Below are positions 1 through 5,247 of a stretch of 7,594 nt of DNA, one piece after another. The notes under the pieces are model-generated. The model ran no database searches. It was not told the origin of the DNA and saw nothing but the letters and a program-made list of their open reading frames with translations. Positions within the stretch are counted from its first letter, which is position 1; the number at the start of each line of letters is the position of its first letter. Origin of the DNA: an uncultured Eubacteriales bacterium (GTDB taxonomy: Bacteria; Bacillota; Clostridia; Oscillospirales; Oscillospiraceae). Location: the NCBI GenBank assembly GCA_905210385.1, contig CAJLWS010000066.1, positions 1 to 7,594 of the forward strand, in the 5' to 3' direction. A program made the position numbers and the translations under genes.

Positions 1-2473
1 GTCTCTGGTGGCCACCCTGCCCGCCTACCTGAACGCCCTGGCGGGCAAGGGGGTGCACATCGTCACCACCAACGACTACCTGGCCAAGCGCGACTCGGAG
101 TGGATGGGCAAGGTGTACCGCTTTTTGGGCCTCACTGTGGGGCTGGCCATCCACGGGGTGGATAAGGCGGGCAAGAAAGCGGCCTACGCCGCCGACATTA
201 CCTACGGCACCAACAACGAGTTTGGCTTTGACTACCTGCGGGACAACATGGCCATCTACGCCAGCGAGCTGGTGCAGCGGGGCCACGCCTTCGCCATTGT
301 GGACGAGGTGGACTCCATCCTCATTGATGAGGCCCGCACGCCGCTGATCATCTCCGGCCAAGGGGAGCAGTCTACCCAGCTCTACCAGCTGGTGGACAAC
401 TTTGTCGCCCGGCTGAAGTGCTTGAAGGTGGCGGAGGTGAACGCAAAGGAGGAAGAAGCCAGCGACATCGACGCGGACTACATCGTGGATGAGAAGGCCC
501 GCACCGCCACCCTTACCGCCCGGGGCGTGGCCAAGGCAGAACAGCAGTTCAACATCGAGAACCTGGCCGACCCGGAAAATTCCACCCTGTCCCATCATAT
601 CAACCAGGCCATCAAGGCCCGGGGCGTGATGCGGCGGGACATTGACTACGTGGTGAAGGACGGCGAGGTCATCATCGTGGACGAGTTCACCGGCCGGCTG
701 ATGTACGGCCGGCGGTACAACGAGGGCCTGCATCAGGCCATTGAGGCCAAGGAGCACGTCACCGTGGCCCGGGAGTCCAAGACCCTGGCCACCATCACCT
801 TCCAGAACTACTTCCGCCTGTACGACAAGCTGTCCGGCATGACGGGCACCGCCATGACCGAGGAGGAGGAGTTTGGGCAGATCTACAACCTGGACATCGT
901 GGAGATCCCCACCAACAAGCCGCTGATCCGCAAGGACCAGCCCGACTATGTGTTCAAGACCAAGGCGGGCAAGTACCGGGCCATCGTCAGGCAGATCCAG
1001 GAGTGCCATGAAAAGGGCCAGCCGGTGCTGGTGGGCACGGTGTCCATCGAGGTGTCCGAGCTGGTCAGCCGGATGCTGTCCAAGGCGGGCATCAAGCACA
1101 ATGTTTTGAACGCCAAGCACCATGAGAAGGAAGCGGAGATCGTGGCCCAGGCGGGCAAGCTGGGAGCGGTCACCGTGGCCACAAACATGGCCGGCCGCGG
1201 CACCGACATCATGCTGGGGGGCAACGCGGAGTTTATGGCCAAGGCCGAGCTGCGCAAGGCGGGGATGAGCGACGAGCTCATCGCCGAGTGCGACGGCCAC
1301 GCCGAGACGGACAATCCGGAGATTCTGGAGGCCCGGAAGGCCTTTGCCGAGGCGGAGGCCAAATTCAAAGAGGAGATCAAGGACGAGGCGGACAAAGTGC
1401 GGGCCGCCGGCGGATTGTATATTTTGGGTACCGAGCGCCATGAGTCCCGCCGCATCGACAACCAGCTGCGGGGCCGGGCCGGCCGTCAGGGAGACCCCGG
1501 CGAGAGCCGGTTCTTCCTGTCTCTGGAGGACGACATTCTGCGGTTGTTCGGGTCCGAACGCATCCAGAACATGATGGAGACCCTGGGCGTGGACGAGGAC
1601 ACCCCCCTGGATCAGAAGATGCTGTCCAACGCCATTGAGTCGGCCCAGAAGCGGGTGGAGTCCCGGAACTTCCAGACCCGGAAGACGGTGTTGGAGTACG
1701 ATGACGTGATGAATACCCAGCGGGAAGTCATCTACAAGCAGCGCCGCCAGGTGCTGGATGGTGAGGACGTCCACGGCGCCATTGAGAACATGCTGGAAAC
1801 CATGGTTTCCAGCACCATCTCCGGCCACGCCGGGGAGCAGGGGCGCCTGGACGAGGAGGCCTTCAAGGCCGCCACGGCACACCTGGCGGGCAGCGTATTT
1901 ACGGCCGGCCAGCTGCTGGACTTCCAGAAGAAGGCGCCAACTCTGTCCGCAGAGAAGCTCAGCCGGGAGATGCTGGACACGGCCAGGGCGAACTACGCCA
2001 AGCGGGAAGAGGAGATCAACACCCAGATGGCTCCTCTCATGGGCAGCTCGGGCAAGGTGCCCATGCGGGAGTTGGAGCGGGTGATTCTGCTGCGGGTGGT
2101 AGACGAGTACTGGATGGACCATATCGACGCCATGCAGGAGCTGCGCCAGGGCATTGGCCTGCGGGCCTACGGCCAGTCCGACCCCGTGGTGGAGTACAAG
2201 CGGGAAGGCTATGACATGTTTGAGCAGATGATCTCCGCCATCCAGGAGGAGACCCTGCGCCGGCTGTTCACCGTCCGGCTGAAGACCAATGAGGAGATCA
2301 AGCGGGAGCGGGTGGCCAAAGTCACCGGAGAGTCTGGCGCTTCCGACGGTACTGCCCGGAAGCAGCCGGTGAAAAAGACTGTGAAGATCGGCCGCAACGC
2401 CCCCTGCCCCTGCGGCAGCGGCCTGAAGTGGAAGAAGTGCACCTGCAAGGAGTACCACCCCGACCTGAGATGA
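1..2473 (+). CDS. secA: SecA, preprotein translocase ATPase (5' partial)
   Basis: SecA is the ATPase motor that drives secretory preproteins through the SecYEG channel at the membrane. The frame is open from base 2, starting inside Walker A (the residues S-L-V-A-T-L-P follow the missing GEGK), so about 110 N-terminal residues are outside; the GTG at 8 is an internal Val. Counting that Val as residue 1, visible landmarks are the DEAD-box region VDEVDSILIDEARTPLIISG (98-117), MTGTA (278-282), motif V VATNMAGRGTDI (390-401), motif VI QLRGRAGRQGD (486-496), LEYDDVMNTQR (562-572), YWMDHIDAM in the helical scaffold (701-709) and a C-terminal SEC-C zinc motif (C800, C802, C811, C813). A charged segment at 406-469, between motifs V and VI, is longer than in E. 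coli. The stop is TGA at 2471-2473. A second, damaged copy of the 3' end follows. Identification is certain; only the zinc-tail spacing is unusual (C-T-C instead of adjacent ligands). Confidence 0.98.
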   Translation, partial: SLVATLPAYLNALAGKGVHIVTTNDYLAKRDSEWMGKVYRFLGLTVGLAIHGVDKAGKKAAYAADITYGTNNEFGFDYLRDNMAIYASELVQRGHAFAIVDEVDSILIDEARTPLIISGQGEQSTQLYQLVDNFVARLKCLKVAEVNAKEEEASDIDADYIVDEKARTATLTARGVAKAEQQFNIENLADPENSTLSHHINQAIKARGVMRRDIDYVVKDGEVIIVDEFTGRLMYGRRYNEGLHQAIEAKEHVTVARESKTLATITFQNYFRLYDKLSGMTGTAMTEEEEFGQIYNLDIVEIPTNKPLIRKDQPDYVFKTKAGKYRAIVRQIQECHEKGQPVLVGTVSIEVSELVSRMLSKAGIKHNVLNAKHHEKEAEIVAQAGKLGAVTVATNMAGRGTDIMLGGNAEFMAKAELRKAGMSDELIAECDGHAETDNPEILEARKAFAEAEAKFKEEIKDEADKVRAAGGLYILGTERHESRRIDNQLRGRAGRQGDPGESRFFLSLEDDILRLFGSERIQNMMETLGVDEDTPLDQKMLSNAIESAQKRVESRNFQTRKTVLEYDDVMNTQREVIYKQRRQVLDGEDVHGAIENMLETMVSSTISGHAGEQGRLDEEAFKAATAHLAGSVFTAGQLLDFQKKAPTLSAEKLSREMLDTARANYAKREEEINTQMAPLMGSSGKVPMRELERVILLRVVDEYWMDHIDAMQELRQGIGLRAYGQSDPVVEYKREGYDMFEQMISAIQEETLRRLFTVRLKTNEEIKRERVAKVTGESGASDGTARKQPVKKTVKIGRNAPCPCGSGLKWKKCTCKEYHPDLR

Positions 2474-2489
2474 CATCGTTGCGGCCGAT
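2387..2489. repeat. 13-bp inverted repeat across the secA stop codon
   Basis: ATCGGCCGCAACG at 2387-2399, coding the I-G-R-N stretch just before the SEC-C cysteines, is repeated as its exact reverse complement at 2477-2489, immediately after the secA stop. In RNA the arms could pair around a 77-base loop holding the SEC-C codons and the stop. Read on the minus strand, the right arm extended to 2475 would code I-G-R-N-D. It therefore looks like an inverted fragment of a SEC-C coding sequence carrying the canonical Asp. Confidence 0.8.
2393..2473 (+). repeat. SEC-C code, copy 1 (inside secA)
   Basis: This is the last 81 bases of secA, coding R-N-A-P-C-P-C-G through the C-terminal H-P-D-L-R and the stop. 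It is the intact member of a direct repeat whose second member lies at 2625-2691. The first 44 bases (2393-2436) match 2625-2668 at 42 positions. The only differences are at 2400-2401, where copy 1 reads Ala (GCC) and copy 2 reads Asp (GAT), the residue usual in SEC-C motifs (G-R-N-D-P-C-P-C). Confidence 0.9.
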
Positions 2490-2505
2490 GGGAGCGGCAG
2501 CGACC

Positions 2506-2521
2506 CGCGCCCTTTGGCGCG
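2506..2521. repeat. Hairpin 1 of the intergenic segment
   Basis: CGCGCC (2506-2511) pairs with GGCGCG (2516-2521) around a CTTT loop, giving a perfect 6-bp GC stem. A competing stem is GCGTC (2519-2523) with GACGC (2531-2535). No T-tract follows, so it is not an obvious intrinsic terminator. Confidence 0.7.
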
Positions 2522-2536
2522 TCAATTCGAGACGCC

Positions 2537-2576
2537 CGGCGGCGAGAATTTCCGAAGGCGGAATTCACTTCCGCCG
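2537..2576. repeat. Hairpin 2, with two alternative folds
   Basis: Fold A has CGGCGG (2537-2542) pairing with CCGCCG (2571-2576) outside, and GAATTTCCG (2546-2554) pairing with CGGAATTC (2559-2566) inside with one bulged base. Fold B has GGCGGAA (2557-2563) pairing with TTCCGCC (2569-2575) around a TTCAC loop. The two folds share bases and exclude each other. This could be a switch-like arrangement or simply the result of repeated palindromes. Confidence 0.6.
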
Positions 2577-2596
2577 AGGGGGATCCAATCAAGGGC

Positions 2597-2622
2597 TCCC
2601 ATGGGGCCTCAGCCCCATGGGA
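2597..2622. repeat. Hairpin 3, perfect 11-bp stem
   Basis: TCCCATGGGGC (2597-2607) and GCCCCATGGGA (2612-2622) are exact reverse complements separated by CTCA. This is the strongest single stem in the gap. It is followed by AACGCAAC rather than a run of T, and on the minus strand it is also not followed by a good T-tract. It is therefore not called a Rho-independent terminator, although it could still block RNA decay or act as a Rho-linked 3' end for secA mRNA. Confidence 0.75.
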
Positions 2623-2624
2623 AA

Positions 2625-2691
2625 CGCAACGATCCCTGCCCCTGCGGCAGCGGCCTGAAGTGGAAGAAAGCACCACCCCGACCTGCAGTGA
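2625..2691 (+). pseudogene. Damaged second copy of the secA 3' end (SEC-C remnant)
   Basis: These 67 bases align with the last 81 bases of secA: 61 of 67 aligned bases agree, with one 14-base gap (2437-2450 of copy 1 is absent). The frame R-N-D-P-C-P-C-G-S-G-L-K-W-K-K is kept and then shifts into A-P-P-R-P-A, so the last two zinc-binding cysteines are lost. A short frame from a TTG at 2514 to 2717 runs through it (67 codons, no clear ribosome binding site, low-complexity N-terminus). It is best read as a non-functional duplicated fragment. The first two cysteines and the SG turn are intact, so the duplication is recent or the sequence is maintained by something else, such as recombination with secA. 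Confidence 0.85.
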
Positions 2692-2828
2692 GCGGGCGGC
2701 GTGGACAAAGAGGATAGAAGGAAGAGTAAGGAGCGGCCTGAAGTGAGAGGAGTCTGCGGGAGGATGGAACAGCTGCGGGCGCCGGGAAGCGCGCGCCGGA
2801 GATTCACCCACACGGAAAGGAGCGGCCT
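2692..2828 (+). other. Spacer with shorter echoes of the SEC-C code
   Basis: This purine-rich spacer precedes pgeF. AGCGGCCTGAAGTG, found at 2417-2430 in secA and 2649-2662 in the damaged copy, occurs a third time at 2732-2745. Its leading part AAGGAGCGGCCT (2728-2739) recurs at 2817-2828 directly before the pgeF start. No promoter with good -10 and -35 boxes and no T-tracted terminator was recognised. A 43-codon frame from GTG 2701 to TGA 2830-2832 exists but is not supported as a gene. Confidence 0.6.
2816..2822 (+). promoter_or_regulatory. Ribosome binding site of pgeF
   Basis: AAAGGAG ends six bases before the ATG at 2829, an ideal spacing, and fixes this start. The site lies in the 12-base direct repeat AAGGAGCGGCCT shared with 2728-2739, so the translation signal may have come from local duplication. 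Confidence 0.8.
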
Positions 2829-3641
2829 ATGATCGTGATTGAGGAAACAAGGCAGGGCGTCCCTGTCCTTCAGGCGGACGGCATTTTGGAGGCTGGCGGG
2901 GCTGCCCATGGCTTTTCCACCCGGCTGGGGGGAGTGTCCCAGGGCATGTGGTCCTCCCTGAATCTGGGTGTGAGCCGGGGTGACAATCCTGAGCATGTGC
3001 GGGAAAACTACCGCCGGTTCTTTACTGCCATCGGGGTGGACGGGAAAAAGCTGGTGACTACCAACCAAGTCCATGGCGGCAAGGTCCGGGTGGTGACCGC
3101 CGCGGACTGGAAAGAGGACCCATATGAAAAGGTGAGTTATGAGGTGGACGGGCTGATGACCGATACGCCGGGCGTTGTGCTGCTGATTTTTTCCGCCGAC
3201 TGTATTCCTGTGCTGCTCTACGACCCGGTGCGCCGGGTGGCGGCTGCCGTCCCCGCCGGTTGGCGGGGGACCGCCGCGGGGATTGCCGCCACGGCGGTGG
3301 AGCGGATGAAAGAGGTATATGACTGCAGGCCGGAGGATATTTTGGCTGCAGTGGGTCCCGGTATCGGCCCATGCTGCTTTGAAACCCATGAGGATGTGCC
3401 CAACGCTATGATGGCTGCGGTGTCCTCCGCAGCCCTGCCCTATGTGAAAGTTCTGGAGAACGGGAAGTTTTCCCTGGATCTGAAAGGCATCAATGCCCGG
3501 CTTCTGGAACGGGCAGGGTTGGATGCAAGCCATATTGCAGTGTGTCAAGAGTGTACAGCCTGCATGGCAGAAAAATATTGGAGCCATCGGCGGATGGGCA
3601 ATAACCGGGGGTCCATGGCTGCCGCCATCCAGCTGCTATGA
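2829..3641 (+). CDS. pgeF: PgeF/YfiH/YlmD-family (laccase-domain) protein with altered zinc site
   Basis: This family (Cu-oxidase_4; bacterial YfiH/YlmD, mammalian LACC1) is annotated as polyphenol oxidase. Members are reported to act on purine nucleosides with zinc, and E. coli PgeF helps keep wrong amino acids out of peptidoglycan precursors. The 270-residue length is normal. Landmarks are HGFSTRLGG (27-35), NLG (45-47), NQVHG with H82, SADCIPVLLYDP with C125, AGWRGT (143-148), GPGIGPCCFE (176-185) and the C-terminal SHRRMGNNRGSMAA (252-265). The family metal site uses a His in QVH, the Cys in ADC and the His of HAGWRG. The last is Pro142 here (codon CCC at 3252-3254), at the same 17-residue distance from the Cys as in E. 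coli. The other ligands are present, so activity may be lost or changed, or this may be a one-base sequence error (CAC to CCC). Its stop overlaps the next start. Confidence 0.93.
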   Translation: MIVIEETRQGVPVLQADGILEAGGAAHGFSTRLGGVSQGMWSSLNLGVSRGDNPEHVRENYRRFFTAIGVDGKKLVTTNQVHGGKVRVVTAADWKEDPYEKVSYEVDGLMTDTPGVVLLIFSADCIPVLLYDPVRRVAAAVPAGWRGTAAGIAATAVERMKEVYDCRPEDILAAVGPGIGPCCFETHEDVPNAMMAAVSSAALPYVKVLENGKFSLDLKGINARLLERAGLDASHIAVCQECTACMAEKYWSHRRMGNNRGSMAAAIQLL

Positions 3642-5164
3642 GAAAGCTGGCAGCTCTGTTGCTGGCGGTAGTGATGATCTTGGGGAGTGGGGGCTGCGAG
3701 ACAGGAGAAACAGGCCCGTCGGAGGGCCCGTCCCCAGAGCCAACCGCCACCCAGCAGATACAGGCGCAGCCCTTCGCCTTGGCCTATGATCCAGCGGCGC
3801 CCCTGCACCCCATCACTGGACAGAGCCAGGTGAACCTGGATTTGGCCGGGCTGGTCTATGAGGGGCTATATGAGCTGGACCAGACGTTTATGCCTCAGCC
3901 AGCTCTGGCTCAGTCCGCCTCAGTCAGTGAGGATGGGTTGGTGTGGACCATCACGCTGCGCTCCGGCATACGCTTCTCCGACGGAACTGCGCTCACGGCA
4001 GCCCATGTGGTGGCTTCCCTGGCCACTGCCCGGTCCAGCGGACTGTATGGCCAGCGGCTGAGCGGGATTGCCGGAGTGACGGAATCGGAAGGGCGGGTGG
4101 TCATCACCCTATCCGCGCCCAATGGGGGACTGGCGGCGTTGTTGGATGTCCCTATTGTCTTGGAGCAGGCGGATGGAATTCCCCTGGGGACGGGGCGCTA
4201 CCGTTTCGCGCAAGAGGGAGGGACCGTAACCCTGCGGGTCAATGATAATTATAGAGGGAGCGTCCCTTATGAGGAAATCCCGCTACGGGCTGTGACGGGA
4301 GCGGATGAGCGCATTGCCGCCTTTGACAGCGGAGAGGTGACGGCTGTGGTCACCGATGTTTCCTCATCCTACGCCTTGGGCTACTCCGGGAATTATGAGG
4401 CATGTGATTTCCCCACCTCCAACCTGTTATATGTGGGATTCAAAACGGGATCGGGGGCTTGCGCCTCCGTCCAAGTGCGCCAAGCGTTTTCCAAGGCGTT
4501 TGACCGGGAACTGCTAGTGGCTTCCTTGCTGGCCGGTCATGGGGATGCGGCTAGCCTGCCCATCTCTCCGGTCCATGGGGAGTATGACGCAGAAGCGGCG
4601 GCAGAGCTGGACTATGACAGGCAGGGCGGGGAGGAGCTGCTGGCCTCGGCGGGATATACCAAGGGGGAAGACGGGCTCTATTACCGCGGCGTGGCGCCGT
4701 TGAGTGTCACCCTCGTGGTGAACAATGACAGTACCGCCAAGCAAGCTACCGCGGATTACTTGGCCCAGTGCCTTTCCGCGCTGGGAGTTACAGTGACGGT
4801 GAACAAGCTGCCCTGGGCGGAGTACCAGACCGCGCTGACTGAGGGAGCGTATGATTTGTATTTGGGCGAAGTGCGCATGACCGGGGACTTTGATCCCGCT
4901 GCTCTGCTGATGGGGAACCTGAATTATGGCGGATACGCCAGCCAGACGGTCCCGGCGCTGCTGACAGCCTGGCAGGGAGCCCGGGGGGAGGCCAGGGTTC
5001 AGGCGGCCGCCCAGCTGTGGCAGGCCTTCGCCCAGGAGGCGCCTATCGCCCCCTTGTGCTTCAAGCGGGGGTCCCTGCTGATTCGGTGGGGGATGGTGAC
5101 CAACGTCCAGCCCACCCAGGCCGACCCCTGGTGGAACATGGAGCAGTGGGAGCTGGCGGAATAG
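3638..5164 (+). CDS. Peptide/nickel-type ABC transporter substrate-binding lipoprotein
   Basis: A 508-residue extracytoplasmic solute-binding protein of the SBP_bac_5 (OppA/DppA/NikA) family, which captures oligopeptides or other small ligands and hands them to an ABC permease. Residues 1-20 are a lipoprotein signal (M-R-K, hydrophobic L4-L15, Cys20). The lipobox is S-G-G-C, with Ser where Leu is usual at -3. A Thr/Glu/Pro-rich linker (21-38) precedes the folded domain. The family signature is clear: SEDGLVWTITLRSGIRFSDG (97-116) followed by TALTAAHVVASL. The C-terminal lobe carries a YDLYLGEVRMTGDFDPAALL-like stretch typical of the family. The ATG lies in the ATGA overlap with the pgeF stop and has no good ribosome binding site of its own, so translation is probably coupled to pgeF. 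No permease or ATPase is nearby; the ligand cannot be told from sequence. Third codon positions look less GC-rich than in secA and purL. Confidence 0.92.
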   Translation: MRKLAALLLAVVMILGSGGCETGETGPSEGPSPEPTATQQIQAQPFALAYDPAAPLHPITGQSQVNLDLAGLVYEGLYELDQTFMPQPALAQSASVSEDGLVWTITLRSGIRFSDGTALTAAHVVASLATARSSGLYGQRLSGIAGVTESEGRVVITLSAPNGGLAALLDVPIVLEQADGIPLGTGRYRFAQEGGTVTLRVNDNYRGSVPYEEIPLRAVTGADERIAAFDSGEVTAVVTDVSSSYALGYSGNYEACDFPTSNLLYVGFKTGSGACASVQVRQAFSKAFDRELLVASLLAGHGDAASLPISPVHGEYDAEAAAELDYDRQGGEELLASAGYTKGEDGLYYRGVAPLSVTLVVNNDSTAKQATADYLAQCLSALGVTVTVNKLPWAEYQTALTEGAYDLYLGEVRMTGDFDPAALLMGNLNYGGYASQTVPALLTAWQGARGEARVQAAAQLWQAFAQEAPIAPLCFKRGSLLIRWGMVTNVQPTQADPWWNMEQWELAE

Positions 5165-5247
5165 AGCGCGGCCCTGAGCCCGCACGGCGGGACGGGGAAC
5201 AGATATCCCGGCGGAGAGCCAGGGAGAGATAAGGGAGAGAACAGGGA
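5165..5247 (+). other. Short spacer before purL
   Basis: These 83 bases hold one weak hairpin, CCCGC (5179-5183) with GCGGG (5187-5191) around ACG, without a T-tract, then a purine-rich run leading to purL. No purine riboswitch, PurR-like box or convincing promoter was recognised. purL may therefore be read from the upstream genes or from an atypical promoter. Confidence 0.6.
5232..5239 (+). promoter_or_regulatory. Probable ribosome binding site of purL
   Basis: AGGGAGAG ends eight bases before the ATG at 5248, in a purine-rich tract. A nearer AGGGA (5243-5247) touches the ATG and is too close to be used. The site supports 5248 as the start. Confidence 0.6.

Larger units (their letters stand above)
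2475..2633. repeat. Multi-hairpin intergenic segment with 9-bp inverted ends
   Basis: The outer ends are perfect inverted repeats, ATCGTTGCG (2475-2483) and CGCAACGAT (2625-2633). A second inverted pair lies inside, ATGGGAGC (2488-2495) and GCTCCCAT (2595-2602). Between them at least three hairpins follow one another (2506-2521, 2537-2576, 2597-2622). There is no convincing coding frame. Nested inverted ends plus stacked hairpins and no gene resemble MITE-, REP- or other interspersed palindromic repeats, but only one copy is visible, so mobility is inference. No clear target-site duplication was found. The flanks are instead two copies of the secA 3' end, so a duplication or template-switch origin is an alternative. 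Confidence 0.65.

Noticed and set aside
2561..2620. Cluster of EcoRI, BamHI and NcoI sites suggesting vector polylinker
   Set aside because: The sites fall inside natural hairpins and are flanked by SEC-C copies. The order and spacing do not match a polylinker I recognise, so chance palindromes are more likely.
2597..2622. Rho-independent terminator of secA
   Set aside because: The stem is strong but there is no run of T after it on either strand.
2209..2811. Minus-strand frame of 200 codons across the hairpin segment
   Set aside because: It is antisense to the secA end and both SEC-C copies; low-complexity Arg/Ser-rich product. It only reflects the repeats.
2701..2832. 43-codon frame ending in the pgeF start (possible leader peptide)
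   Set aside because: The GTG start at 2701 has no ribosome binding site and the product is Arg-rich with no similarity I recognise. A shorter start at GTG 2743 has AAGGAG nine bases upstream, but that sequence is part of the local repeat, so the evidence is too weak.
2589..3587. Minus-strand open frame of 332 codons opposite pgeF
   Set aside because: It is the mirror of a clearly conserved gene; no domain, no ribosome binding site, Pro/His/Gly-rich composition.
5179..5191. Terminator between the binding-protein gene and purL
   Set aside because: The stem is only 5 bp with a 3-base loop and no T-tract.
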